Shown piece after piece: positions 25,643 through 36,998 of a DNA stretch of 64,000 bases (positions within the stretch are counted from its first letter, which is position 1; each line of letters begins with the position of its first letter). Source of the stretch: Ifrita kowaldi (taxonomy: Eukaryota > Chordata > Aves > Passeriformes > Cinclosomatidae). The notes under the pieces were generated by a model, which was not told where the DNA came from, searched no databases, and worked only from the letters and a program-made list of their open reading frames with translations. The stretch spans positions 403,258 to 467,257 of the forward strand of contig VZRS01002372.1 of NCBI GenBank assembly GCA_013398055.1, in the 5' to 3' direction. The translations under genes were made by a program, and so were the position numbers.

Positions 25643-26168
25643 TGTGATGGGTTAATACAAGCCAACAGCCAAGCAGTCACACAGCTGCTTGCTCACTGCA
25701 TCCTGCTGGACATGTGAGAAAACTTTTGAGTTGATGCAAAGACAGCTAATGGATGCAGGAAAGTAAAAATAAAAAAAAAGAAGAAGGAAATGACAGGCAA
25801 TTCCTCACCAACCACACAAGTAGATTGATGCCCAGCCAGTCTCCGAGCAATAGCCACCTTGGGGGACAACACCCTGCTCTCCACTTCCTCTTCTTCTTTC
25901 TCTGCTTTAGGTTTTATTGCTGAGCATGACATCAAATGTTATGGAACATCCCTTTGGACAATTCAGGTCGCAGTCCCAGCTCTGTCCCCTCCTAATTTGC
26001 CCATCCCCAGCCATCCCTCTGAGAAAAAGATAAAACCTTGAGCAAGAATAATGCAAAAATAGCAAAACATTAGTGTGTTATCAACTTTCAGTTTTATAGA
26101 CACATGTCAAAACCAGAAAACTATAAAGCTAACATGAAGCTAACTCCAGCCCAGCCAGATGCAGTACA
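25643..26168 (-). mobile_element. Solo ERV LTR, minus orientation
   Basis: The plus strand starts TGTGATGGGTTAATACAAGC and CAAGCAGTCACACAGCTGCT, which are the reversed U5 end of the common avian LTR group. It contains GATGCCCAGCCAGTCTCCGA (25828-25847) and GGTTTTATTGCTGAGCATGA (25910-25929; minus-strand CAATAAAACC promoter-like box). It ends CAGATGCAGTACA. The flanking pentamers are TTCAT (25638-25642) and CTCAT (26169-26173), a 4 of 5 match consistent with an old 5-bp target duplication. No internal viral genes adjoin it. The open frames at 25693-26041 lie within it. Confidence 0.8.
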
Positions 26169-29034
26169 CTCATAATTGCTTCTCTTTGAAAGCAAAAAGT
26201 AAATGGGCTAAAGAATGCTATTATAGTTAAAGGATGAATTTAGTTTTTTTAATTTCAGTAATCTTGTTCCTATCTCGTCCATATTTTAGATAAGAAGGGT
26301 TGTTGGCGTTTTTTTTAGTGCTCGTATTTTGTTATAAAGAGCGTGTAGCCTATATTTTTAATCCAAGGTTCATTTCTTAGATAACTGTTAGAAGCATGGT
26401 CACAACTTCATTCATTTATTCCTTTAAATTATTTTCTCTACAACATATCCTTATAATTAAACTTGAGAAAACTCTTGTTATGTTCTTAGAAGTAATAAAA
26501 TAGTTCAGAAATATACTTTAGAACCACAACTGAATTTTTCACTTCTGTGCTCTGACTAAATGTGTTACAGAGAGTATATCAGGCTCAAGAAACTTAATTG
26601 AACCCAACACTCCTTCATATTAAATATCATTTCAAATGTTTTTATTTTTGTACTTGGAAGAACTGTAAACTAAAGTCCATTACTGTGGAAAGCTTTTACT
26701 ATTGTATACAAAATGTGCAAAAATAGCTCAAGAGCAGAGATGAATTGATAATTTCTAGCTTTTCTATAATACAAAAAGCAAAACTAATAGAGGTTTAATA
26801 TTGCTTTATATATATGAATGAAAGAAAAATTACATTTAAAAAACATAAAACTTCTACAAAATAAATATGGGCTGACTGCTATGACAAATAATTTTATCTT
26901 AAAAAGTCCCAACAAAACAACAACAGTAAAAAAATCAAGCCCGAAACATTTAAAATTGGATAGGCATCAGATTTCCAGGGAAAACTTGAGTAGTCAGCTC
27001 TCAGATAAGAGCAAATGAGAGCAGGTTTTTCAGAGTTTTGTGCACCTGGGTCTTGACAACTTTCAATAGTGAAGGCTGCAAAGAATCTTCCACTGCTTGA
27101 TTATACCCATAGAGAATAGATTTTGGTTGAACTGATTCTCATAAACTTTCCCCTCACCTGCTTTTCTCTCTCTTTTTGTCTCAGAAAAATACATAAAATG
27201 ACCATTAAATCTCTAGATAATGAATTTTGCAGTAATGAAGTTAGTTTCTCATGGAGTATTACTGCTTCTATACCCCTCCACGATCTTGTTTCTCCTAAGA
27301 GAAAATGAAGCTCAGCACTATTCTTAAGAAAATGAGATCTTCATGGAAAATGCAATGAGATCATAGGAACTAAAAATGAATGTAGCCATTATCAGTGAGG
27401 ATTAATAAGATTTTGGGGAGTGGCTTTAGCTCCATATTATCATAATTTTCAGTTTAGAGGTATTGAAATAGTGGATGTCAATATGAGACTTACCTAAGGT
27501 GCATTTGTACTAGATGGTTATGTATTTAATTAATGAAGGAGTTGTCTACGGACATACATGTAGTGCCATTTTTGCTGATATGGGATAGTCTGCCTGGTCT
27601 CTGTCACTACAGAAGAAGAACTTGCACAGCTTTTCAGTTGACAGATGACACGGTGACTGTAATTACTAGCAAGTCACAAAATATTATGGGGAAATGATAA
27701 AGTAGATTACGGGTCATTATTTCAAACTCTGAATATCAGATTTGATTTTTCCAAAGATAGTACTCAGCTAAACTGATCAACGAATTTAAATCTAAACATG
27801 TGAAACAATCATTTGTTCGACTTACATAATTTTTTAAAATTCCCCTCTTAAAAACATCTCATTTTTTTATAAATTTTGTGTACTCTGTATAGAGTAGATA
27901 GAGCAATACTTATTCATTGTTGCTGTCAGGAACTTCTGATTCTTATGTCCTCTCAAAATTCTTATGCCTCACTTCACCATCATACAGGCCATGATAAGCC
28001 TCGCCTGAAAATACCTTTTGCCAAGAAGCCCTGGATCTTCTTTTAAGCTCAGGGACTCTACCTCTGTTGGTAAGATTGCTGTTCATGCCTGTATTGGGAC
28101 AAGACTTGGCTCTGGCTCATTTCGTGGAGCAATCCTGCTCTAGCTATTCCCTTTCAGATAAGCAAAACCTCCCAATGGAGGACAATTAAGTGAAAGCATT
28201 TTAAAAGATCTGAAAAGAAAGACAGGAGAGCTTATAAAATGTTAAAAAAATGAACTTCTCATAAAATGAGATCTTGAGACCAAAAGTAGCAGACATTGCA
28301 TGGGAGTTAGCTTTCATGGGCTTAAAGAATTAGTTTCACTCATCCACACACAAGCATCTAATGACAGCTCAAATAACCCCAGACATCTATAGCACCAGAG
28401 CAGGCATGAAAGAGATGGCACAGGATCTATGGTAGACTGCTACCTTCCAGGCGCAACAGCTGAACATACAAAGTGTATCCTAGGACACACCAAGAACCTA
28501 TGTATAGAAAACTGCATAGCCTCTTGGTGCAAACCGTGTGACTGCAAGAGAATTAGCTGTGTCGACTCCCACAGAGATGAACTAATCAATACACTTGATT
28601 GACTCATCTCACCCTAAAATAAACAGCTATTTTAAAATAAATGTGTAGCTCTCCATTGACTTTACTGACTATGAGATCAATTCATTTGTCAGAGGGTTGT
28701 AGTGTAATTTGAAACTCTCTTGGTTATCTGAGAAATCTGCATGAGGCTTTCAGTATTGACAGAATTTAAGGAGACCCATGCCCTTCTGAATCAGCAGCTG
28801 AAGGAGACGTGAGTAGGCATAGGAAATTAAATGGAACTATACTCCTGTACTTACAGAACTGAGTTGTCCTAGATCTTTACCAGTCATAATAGTACCTTGA
28901 TGCCTTACAGTGGGATACACTGTAGACACCACCCTAATGACCAGCTGACATCCAATTTACACTCTGAAAAGCACAGACACTCTAAAAAGCATAGACATCC
29001 CATATATCTTATGGACTAGATGATTGGACGGTGA
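26169..29034. other. No gene seen
   Basis: Mostly AT-rich DNA. GC-richer pieces at 27900-28180 and 28320-28620 look more complex than their surroundings but match nothing I can name. A short tandem phrase (CAGACACTCTAAAAAGCATAGACA) lies near 28975. Confidence 0.45.
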
Positions 29035-30045
29035 TATGAATTGAGAACTGGCTGAATGGCAGATCCCAGGAGGTCATAATCAGTGTCACAGTGTTGGAGG
29101 CCTGTCAGTAGTGGTGTCCAGTACCATTTAACTTATCCATCAATGACTTGGATGAAGGCACAGATGCCTCCTCAGCAAGTTCTCTGATGACAAAAACCTG
29201 TGAGGATTGGCTGATACCCCAAAGGGCTGGGCAGCCCTTCAGAGGGACCTCAACAGGCAGCAGACATGGGCAGAGGAGAACGATCTGAAATTCAACAAAG
29301 GCAAATGCAGGGTCCTGAACCTGGGGAAGAATAACCCCCTGCACCGACACGGGCTGGGGCCCGACCTGCTGGACAGCAACTCTGTGGAGAAGGACCTAGG
29401 GGTGCTCGTGGACAACAAGCTGTCCATGAGCCAGCAGTGTCCTTGAAGGACAATGATGTCCCGGGGTGCATTAGGAAGAGCTTTGTCAGCAGGTCAAGAG
29501 AGGTGGTCCTGCCACTCTGCTCAGTCCTAGTGAGGCCACATCTGGAGTGCTGTGTCCAGTTCTGGGCTCCTCAATACAAGGAAGACATGGAGCTTCTGGA
29601 GTGGCTCCAGTGGAGGGCAACAAAGATGATTAAGGGACTGAATCATCTCTCTTATCAGCATCTCATCTTGAGCATATAGTTGGGCCTATTCAGCCTCAAG
29701 AAGACATGATTGTAAAGGGACCTCAGCAATGTCTATATAAGTATCTGAAGGGAGGGTGTCAAGGGGAAGCATCTGGGATCTTCTCAGTGGTGTCAAGCAA
29801 TAGGACAAGAGGCAATGGGCAGAAACTGGTGCACAGGAACCTCCATCTGAACATGAGGAAGAACTTTACTGTATGAGTGACCACCCACTGGAACAGGTTG
29901 CCCAGAGAGTTTGGGGAGTCTCCCTCATGGGAAACATTCAAGAACCATCTGGACACAGTTCTGTGCCATGTGCTCTAGGATGGGCAAGGAGGCTGGCTTA
30001 GATGTCCCTTCCAACCTTACCATTCTGGGATTCTGTGATTTGCTC
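29035..30045 (+). mobile_element. CR1 LINE, RT C-terminal half to 3' tail (best preserved CR1)
   Basis: This CR1 starts in the RT domain (AGAACTGGCTGAATGGCAGA, 29047-29066; then GTGGTGTCCAGTACC, equivalent to the GVPQG-GP region). It runs through the catalytic region and the C-terminal domain to the 3' UTR (AACAGGTTGCCCAGAGAGTT at 29891-29910; CTTCCAACCTTACCATTC; GGGATTCTGTGATT at the tail). Two overlapping frames keep recognisable CR1 protein. It is 5'-truncated, like most CR1 copies. From 29604 onward its sequence is repeated at 31123-31563 because of the duplication described separately. Confidence 0.95.
29207..29679 (+). pseudogene. CR1 ORF2 (reverse transcriptase C-terminal part), frameshifted
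   Basis: Two frames cover adjacent parts of CR1 ORF2. Frame 29207-29446 carries the block after the catalytic aspartates, including WAEENDLKFNKGKCRVLNLG and KDLGVLVDNKLSMSQQC. Frame 29437-29679 carries CIRKSFVSRSREVVLPLCS and the LVRPHLECCVQFWAPQYK block. The break lies just after SMSQQC at about 29440, where a few bases of the expected ALVAKK-type linker are lost. Upstream, the catalytic box region reads KFSDDKN-like with frame breaks (about 29175-29200). The protein is a retrotransposon remnant, not a host gene. Confidence 0.93.
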
Positions 30046-30371
30046 TGTTTTAATTAAAAATATGATTAAGTTGCTCTCATGAACTCCTCTCATAATATTT
30101 GAAATATCCTGGGGTACCTTACCTGGAATCCAATCATCAGTCCAGAAAACTGATGATCTCTCTGAGGTCTAGTGTAATAGCATACAGCCCCATGCGGATG
30201 ATGTAAAGTGTTATGGCAGGAGGCAGGAGGCTTTTGATCAACTGAATCTACTTCCATATCTTCATCTGATGCAAGAGAAGTGTAGACATCGCTTATTTGC
30301 ATATGAAAAGATTGTTGATACCTAAATTTATGTTTCTGAATCTAAGTTTTAATCCCACCCTTAAAGTTTTT

Positions 30372-30457
30372 TTTATTATATTATATATATTATATATATT
30401 ATATATATATTATATAGTCTATTCTATTCTATTCTATTCTATGCTATTCTATTCTAT
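30372..30457. repeat. AT-rich tract followed by (TATTC)n
   Basis: Alternating TATATTA units (30372-30416) followed by pentanucleotide CTATT units (30417-30457). The same tract recurs at about 31891-31976 in the duplicate copy. Confidence 0.9.
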
Positions 30458-30573
30458 TTTTCTTCTTACTGTTTAGTAAGGAGTTTTGCTTTTCCTTTTG
30501 GACCTAGAAAGAGTATATTACATGTATTATGAACCTGAACCTCTGTAATGAACTAGCCCCAGACTTCAAAATA

Positions 30574-30600
30574 TTAGTAGCAGTAGTAGTAGTAGTAGTG
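30574..30600. repeat. (TAG)n microsatellite, six-unit allele
   Basis: After TATTAGTAGC there are six AGT units. The matching place in the second copy (32092-32116) has five. This is the kind of difference expected between two alleles. Confidence 0.9.
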
Positions 30601-31121
30601 TAGCAGTACTATTAATTATTATTTCTAATGTTTTAATGGTATTATGTATACATTAAAATTATGGATTATATCAGCAGTGTAAACATTCTCAGAGTTGTAT
30701 CACAGTTGGCTCACTCTGCCACTAAGAGACGAAGAATGTTTCAGTGATTTTCTAATGAAAAACATTTTCTGTTGATCTCTTTTAGTTTCCACTGGCATTT
30801 CTCTGCCTCGGGTGCAACCTGTCAAGAGGAATTGCTTGACACACTTATTAATAGCACTAACAGTATGCCTAATGTGATACAATTAGCAGATGTAGTAGAC
30901 TCACCCTGTGACTGCTTCAGGAAACTTGACATCAAATTGTAGCTCAGAACCTTAGAGGCTGTGTGAAACTTATTCAAAAGATATAATTAGAGGGTTTGGG
31001 GGTTGGGGGGGGATTGGTTTGGTTTTATTTTTAGAACACTTAATTCTGTTCATTATTGGTCTCTTTTTTCCCCTTATCTCAGAAATTTTGAAAACAGAAG
31101 CCAAAACATGAAACAGAAGAA

Positions 31122-31122
31122 N
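31122..31122. other. Assembly gap of one N
   Basis: A single ambiguous base exactly at the junction of the two copies of duplication A. It marks a join between two contigs. Confidence 0.97.
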
Positions 31123-32643
31123 GCTCCAGTGGAGGGCAACAAAGATGATTAAGGGACTGAATCATCTCTCTTATCAGCATCTCATCTTGAGCATATAGTT
31201 GGGCCTATTCAGCCTCAAGAAGACATGATTGTAAAGGGACCTCAGCAATGTCTATATAAGTATCTGAAGGGAGGGTGTCAAGGGGAAGCATCTGGGATCT
31301 TCTCAGTGGTGTCAAGCAATAGGACAAGAGGCAATGGGCAGAAACTGGTGCACAGGAACCTCCATCTGAACATGAGGAAGAACTTTACTGTATGAGTGAC
31401 CACCCACTGGAACAGGTTGCCCAGAGAGTTTGGGGAGTCTCCCTCATGGGAAACATTCAAGAACCATCTGGACACAGTTCTGTGCCATGTGCTCTAGGAT
31501 GGGCAAGGAGGCTGGCTTAGATGTCCCTTCCAACCTTACCATTCTGGGATTCTGTGATTTGCTCTGTTTTAATTAAAAATATGATTAAGTTGCTCTCATG
31601 AACTCCTCTCATAATATTTGAAATATCCTGGGGTACCTTACCTGGAATCCAATCATCAGTCCAGAAAACTGATGATCTCTCTGAGGTCTAGTGTAATAGC
31701 ATACAGCCCCATGCGGATGATGTAAAGTGTTATGGCAGGAGGCAGGAGGCTTTTGATCAACTGAATCTACTTCCATATCTTCATCTGATGCAAGAGAAGT
31801 GTAGACATCGCTTATTTGCATATGAAAAGATTGTTGATACCTAAATTTATGTTTCTGAATCTAAGTTTTAATCCCACCCTTAAAGTTTTTTTTATTATAT
31901 TATATATATTATATATATTATATATATATTATATAGTCTATTCTATTCTATTCTATTCTATGCTATTCTATTCTATTTTTCTTCTTACTGTTTAGTAAGG
32001 AGTTTTGCTTTTCCTTTTGGACCTAGAAAGAGTATATTACATGTATTATGAACCTGAACCTCTGTAATGAACTAGCCCCAGACTTCAAAATATTAGTAGC
32101 AGTAGTAGTAGTAGTGTAGCAGTACTATTAATTATTATTATTATTTCTAATGTTTTAATGGTATTATGTATACATTAAAATTATGGATTATATCAGCAGT
32201 GTAAACATTCTCAGAGTTGTATCACAGTTGGCTCACTCTGCCACTAAGAGACGAAGAATGTTTCAGTGATTTTCTAATGAAAAACATTTTCTGTTGATCT
32301 CTTTTAGTTTCCACTGGCATTTCTCTGCCTCGGGTGCAACCTGTCAAGAGGAATTGCTTGACACACTTATTAATAGCACTAACAGTATGCCTAATGTGAT
32401 ACAATTAGCAGATGTAGTAGACTCACCCTGTGACTGCTTCAGGAAACTTGACATCAAATTGTAGCTCAGAACCTTAGAGGCTGTGTGAAACTTATTCAAA
32501 AGATATAATTAGAGGGTTTGGGGGTTGGGGGGGGATTGGTTTGGTTTTATTTTTAGAACACTTAATTCTGTTCATTATTGGTCTCTTTTTTCCCCTTATC
32601 TCAGAAATTTTGAAAACAGAAGCCAAAACATGAAACAGAAGAA
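31123..32643 (+). repeat. Tandem duplication A, copy 2 (1521 bp)
   Basis: Repeats 29604-31121. It opens with the CR1 3' part (31123-31563; CR1 on the plus strand) and ends at AAACAGAAGAA before continuing into AGCAACTTATTTTC, unique sequence absent after copy 1. That pattern means copy 2 is the one connected to the right flank, and copy 1 the one connected to the left flank. Confidence 0.97.
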
Positions 32644-35341
32644 AGCAACTTATTTTCATAGAAAGATAATAATGAGTAAAAATATTTTCCAGATTTAAAT
32701 CTTGCTTGATAATACTGGCTTTTGCACACACTTTTGAAACTTCTTTGAGCTGGAAAGGGCAAAGAATTAATTGCAGCTACAGAAAATAAATATAAATAAT
32801 GACTCTGTCGGTAAAGACTTTGATGTATATCTTACCTGTAGCCATTTAGGGACAAACACAAGTGATCTCAGATGATATTTTAAAATGTTTTAGGGAGTAG
32901 GAAGCATATCTTTTCTACAAGAATGAATAATAACAAAGTTTCCACAAAGCAATAATGAAATCTGAAAAGTATGAGGCAGGGTATGAAAATGGGTAAGTGT
33001 ATGGGTCAGAAATACAGTGAGTGGTAAAGCTTTATAGCCTGTTTTCCTATGCAGGCAAAGTTCTCACTGAGACAAACTGAAAAAATATTTGCTTCAATAA
33101 CAGGCACACAGCTGGAGAACAGGTGAGTGGCTTGCCCATGATGTGATAGGTTTTTACCAGACTAAACTAGAAAACACCACTATAAAAGACTCTGTGGTCC
33201 AGGAGGAATCTTTGCTGTTTGTATCTGACATTTAAATGCCAGCTGTCCACAGCTCCCTATTTAATACAAGTTGATGGAGAGTAAGACAGTGGAAAAAAGT
33301 AGTGAAAGAAGCAACTATACTGGGAATTGAATACAAGCTGTTCAGACATAATTTGCCCTGGAATTTGGCACTATCTTGATTTTGTGAAGATTTATTTCTC
33401 CACTAAATTAAGCATAACCTGGAGAACTAGAGTCATTTTATCTAAAGCCCAAATTCAAATTATTTTACTAGAGCTGAAAAATACTGGGATAGAAAACACT
33501 AAATTTCTTAAATGCACTTAGTCTGTCAGTAGTCAGCTTATCTGCTGATTTTTAGTTTTTAGATTTCTGATTTTTAGATATTTATTTAGTTTTAACTTAT
33601 TTATCAGTGTAGTCTGCTTTAGTATTTGACTCACCTGCTTCTCTTTCTTTTATATATTCACATCATTTGTTATTTCTGAATATCTTGCCTCAGTGTCTGT
33701 AAACCTTTTTTCTATAAAATCTTATGGGTTAAGAGTGATGAGATTTCAAAATTATGTCAGTAAAAGCAAATGATAAAATACAAATATTTTGAGATCTCAC
33801 TTTTAAACAGCATACATAGATAGAGGATACCAAACACTCACTAGAGTGGTAGGGGAGAATAAAGAAAACCACACGAAAAATTAATGTTATAGATGTCATT
33901 GTTCTAAGGAATAAATATCTTGAAGAGTGGGAAAACGAAAATATATTTAAATGTTTAACTTGTATAAGTAAAGAACAAGGTAAGTTATTACCATCTGTAT
34001 CCTGGGGATTTGGTTCAGAAACTCAGACCTACTTCAGAAGTTGCCAGAATTCCCTTAAAAATTATACTACAGAAGTACCTCCTCTCTTTTCATACCTTAA
34101 ATGTTAAAGAAAATGAAGGTATTAATGTAATAGCAATAGACTTTAAATAATACATGCTTTCAATATCCTAAAAAAAAGAAGATAAATTATTTCTAAATAA
34201 TTAAATGTTAAAAATACAATCCTATTAAAAAATGTTAAAAATACAATCCTATAGTTTATTTGTTAAGAATAATTCATCCTATACTCCACAGATTTGACTC
34301 TTGGTAAGACTATGTTTTCTTTACATCCTTAGAGTTTAAAAAAATCCATACTGTTTCCTCTTATGCAGCTGTCTGTGTTCTGCAGTCTTCAGAATTTTCT
34401 TCAGAGGACAGAAAAAAGAATGTTGCTCCTGACAGGCAGCCCCTGACCTCAGAATCACACACTAGACTACTATAGTGTTTCTTAAGCTTATGAACAAATA
34501 TTTTGATTTACAGAAGATCCATAGACTTAGCATCTTAGCTGATTCCTACCTCAAAAATATTTTAAGAATTTTTCAGAAATAGTTCACTTTAAATAAGGAA
34601 TGAATATCGACTGCTGACCAGCAAAATAATCTATGGGAATGCAAAGGGGTAATATTAATACTTAAATCTATTGGATGAAAATGATTTTGTGTTTCTTCCA
34701 TTCCTAATTCCTTCTCTTTAACAATATCAAAAGGCAAACATACACAGTGGTGTTATTTGTTCCACTGAGGTTCCTTTGTGCCAAGATTTTGGTACAAATA
34801 TTTGATATTTCATCATTAGGAAAAAAACCCAAAAAACTTGGCCAGGCTTACAAAACGAATTCCAAATTTGAAATTCAATTGATAATTTTAAGGAGAAAAT
34901 ATTTTACGTCTGAAATAATTGTTATCTTTTTAATAAAAATGCTAACTTGATTACTACTGTAGGTAAAAATTTCCTCCATGTTTTGATATGTCTTTAAAAA
35001 ATATATATTTTAAATAGTAGAAGAGCCTTCAATGTTTCAATTCGTCATTAAATAGCCATGCATTTTATATGCAGTTTATTTCTGCCATTAAATTACTGTG
35101 TCTGTTTCAGTGATTTCCTTTGCCTTTATGACTTTGGCCTGAAATAAATCCCTAAACCCTGAAACTTATTATATTCCACATTCAAGTAAATTTTACTTTT
35201 TATTTATATAAATGGCTCATCAAAGAGATTTTTTCTATAGTAATGCACCAAATAATGATCCATGAAGTTATCAATCCCAATTTTTAGAATTTTCACTAAC
35301 AAATTTGCTTTATGCTTTTAACTTTTTCTCTCCTTCCACAG
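32644..35341. other. No gene seen; short tandem repeat at 34203-34252
   Basis: AT-rich DNA. A 23-bp phrase (AAATGTTAAAAATACAATCC followed by TAT) occurs twice at 34203-34225 and 34230-34252. Otherwise I see nothing until the candidate exon. Confidence 0.5.
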
Positions 35342-35487
35342 CACTCATCAAAATATGTGCATATTGTACTTTAAGTACTTTAGAAAATTTAGCATCAGGA
35401 AGTATTAATATTAATGAATTATCACCAAGAGATTATGAAAACTTCAAGAAAATAAAAATAAAATTGAAATCATACAAGCAGCTTTAA
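35342..35487 (+). CDS. Candidate last exon of an unidentified gene
   Basis: A pyrimidine-rich run ending in CAG (about 35317-35341, with CTTTTTCTCTCCTTCCACAG) looks like a strong 3' splice site. From 35342 a frame of phase 2 reads 47 codons and a stop at 35485-35487. With an incoming G or other base, the first codon would be (G)CA. The peptide begins LIKICAYCTLSTLENLASGS and ends KSYKQL. It has an amphipathic, helix-like pattern, with two cysteines near the start and a lysine-rich tail. I do not recognise the protein. No other exon of a possible gene is seen in the window, and no clear AATAAA lies soon after the stop. It may still be chance: AT-rich DNA gives such frames, and the lysine-rich end reflects A-rich sequence. 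Confidence 0.25.
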
Positions 35488-36454
35488 AAGCCTGAACAGT
35501 TTTTGTTAAAGTAATTTAAGTCAGGGCTGCATAAATATGAGGTATCTTATATTGTGAGAAATTGAAGCAATGGGATTGATGATATGAAAAGTAACCACAA
35601 AGTAAGTGGAAGAAATAAGAAAAGGAAAAAAAAATCTGCCAGTCATCTGAAGTTCCCTTCTATGGTTTTCATTCATGTCAGCTCCAAAATAATTCACAAG
35701 GGACTGCAGGAAGACAGTTGGATTTCTTTTTAGTTCCTCCTCCTGGCTTCAAAGAATTATGTAAAGAGAGTGGAGGTTTCCTTCTTTTCTCATTGTCTTT
35801 GCTGCAGAAACTCTCATCTCATCTGCACAGTCTCTGTCAGTGAAGGTTCTAAGTGACTTACACTGCATCCTGCTTCTTAACAACAGTATATAATAGCAGG
35901 CACAGCAATACAGAGGGGCCGAAATACTACATAGCTTACAAGACATTCAGAAGACAGAAAAAAAAACCCAAAAACATTTGAGAAAGTAAGATGCAATCCT
36001 TGTGAGGAAATTGTATCTATAGAATACAGATGGGAACTAAATAACAGGGGAAATTAAAAGAAATAGAAAAAGAAGAAGGACAAAAACAAAATCAGAAAAA
36101 GCAAGTCAGTCTGGCTCAGGAGAGGGAAGGAAAAGCTGGAAGAACAAGGGAAAAGAGAATTTTGTCTGTCACACAGTAATGAGACTAAGGATTCCTCTAT
36201 TTCCTTCTGATCCACTTTTATTACTGGCGGCAAAGCAAACTTTGAGAAATTGTGTTTGTTGTTTTTCTGCAAGGACTGTCTCTGGACAAGCATAATATTC
36301 TTGTTTTCCTGCCCACCATTTGACAGCATAGCTGTCACACAGACTTTCAGGCATCAAGGTAATCCCCTGGGTGTGCTATGATGCAAAAATTGTGCTTTGT
36401 AAGACGGAATATGGTTGAAAGACATGCTATTACTGTGCTTAAGCCCTTGCTTCA
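35488..36454. other. No gene seen
   Basis: Sequence after the candidate exon. It includes purine-rich runs at about 36050-36160. No polyadenylation signal clearly linked to the exon is visible. Confidence 0.45.
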
Positions 36455-36998
36455 CAGCAAGAATGGTTGAGACTGGAAAGCACTTGTGCAGGTTTTCTTG
36501 CCCACACACACGTTCTTGCCCCTCCTGCCATCCCAGTTGCTCAAGCACAATGATGTAGAGCAGGCTGCCCAGGACATTGTCCAGTTGGGTACTGAGTAGC
36601 TCCAAGGATGGAGAATCTGCAACTTCTCTGGATAGCTTGTTCCGGTGTTTGACCACTCTCGCAGTAATAAATTGTGCTCTTGTATTCAGGTGGATTTTCA
36701 TGTGTTTTAATTTGAGACTCCTGTCACTGGACACTGCAGAGAAGGATATGATTGCCTTATTTTTGTTCCCACTGACCTGGTTGTGTTTGGGATAAGATGA
36801 ATTTTCTTCCTGGTAGCAAGTGTAGGGATGCATTTTGGATTTAGTATGAGGATACTGTTGATAACACATTGAAAACTGACGTTTTAGTAGTGGCTTACCC
36901 TCAATCGAGATGTTCTCAGTTTCCCATGCTCTGACAGTGAGGAGATGCTTAAGAAGCCAGAAGAGAGCATGGCCAGGACAGCTGACACGAACTGGCAA
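36354..36998 (-). pseudogene. Chimeric open frame: antisense LTR joined to the CR1 ORF2 C-terminus
   Basis: At 214 codons this is the longest open frame in the window. Its first 75 or so codons are antisense to the LTR at 36773 onward. Its middle is genuine CR1 ORF2 C-terminal sequence in the right frame (RVVKHRNKLSREVADSPSLE). Its end is CR1 3' region and flank. It has no start context or domain of its own, and I read it as a fortuitous fusion and not a gene. Confidence 0.75.
36455..36771 (-). mobile_element. CR1 LINE 3' fragment, minus strand, cut by an LTR
   Basis: On the minus strand the C-terminal part of CR1 ORF2 reads FITARVVKHRNKLSREVADS and then SLELLSTQLDNVLGSLL. The CR1 3' region follows, ending near CCAGTCTCAACCATTC (36460-36475). 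On the plus strand the landmarks are CTCCAAGGATGGAGAATCTG (36600-36619), TTGTTCCGGTGTTTGACCAC and TGGATTTTCATGTGTTTTAA. Homology stops at 36771, where a plus-strand LTR begins, so the LTR probably inserted into this CR1 or into a deletion edge. Confidence 0.9.

Larger units (their letters stand above)
29604..31121 (+). repeat. Tandem duplication A, copy 1 (1518 bp)
   Basis: This is followed, after one N at 31122, by an almost identical 1521-bp copy (31123-32643). The only differences I find are microsatellite lengths: six AGT units here (from 30582) against five, and two fewer ATT units near 30613. The unit starts in the middle of a CR1 and ends in unique sequence, which is not how a transposon would end. 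Confidence 0.97.
30046..31121. other. Non-coding flank of CR1 with microsatellites
   Basis: No exon seen. It holds an AT-rich tract, a (TATTC)n run and a (TAG)n run. The minus-strand frames at 30090-30302 and 30700-30882 recur in the duplicate copy and have no recognisable domain. Confidence 0.55.

Noticed and set aside
28500..28570. A tRNA-like stretch
   Set aside because: No acceptor, D, anticodon and T arms can be paired together, and there are no proper A/B box promoter elements.
30417..30457. CRISPR-like direct repeats
   Set aside because: These are pentanucleotide microsatellite units without spacers, in vertebrate DNA.
29604..32643. A genuine recent tandem duplication of 1.5 kb
   Set aside because: The junction coincides exactly with an N, the units start and end at arbitrary places, and the only differences are microsatellite lengths. 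Two separately assembled alleles explain this better.
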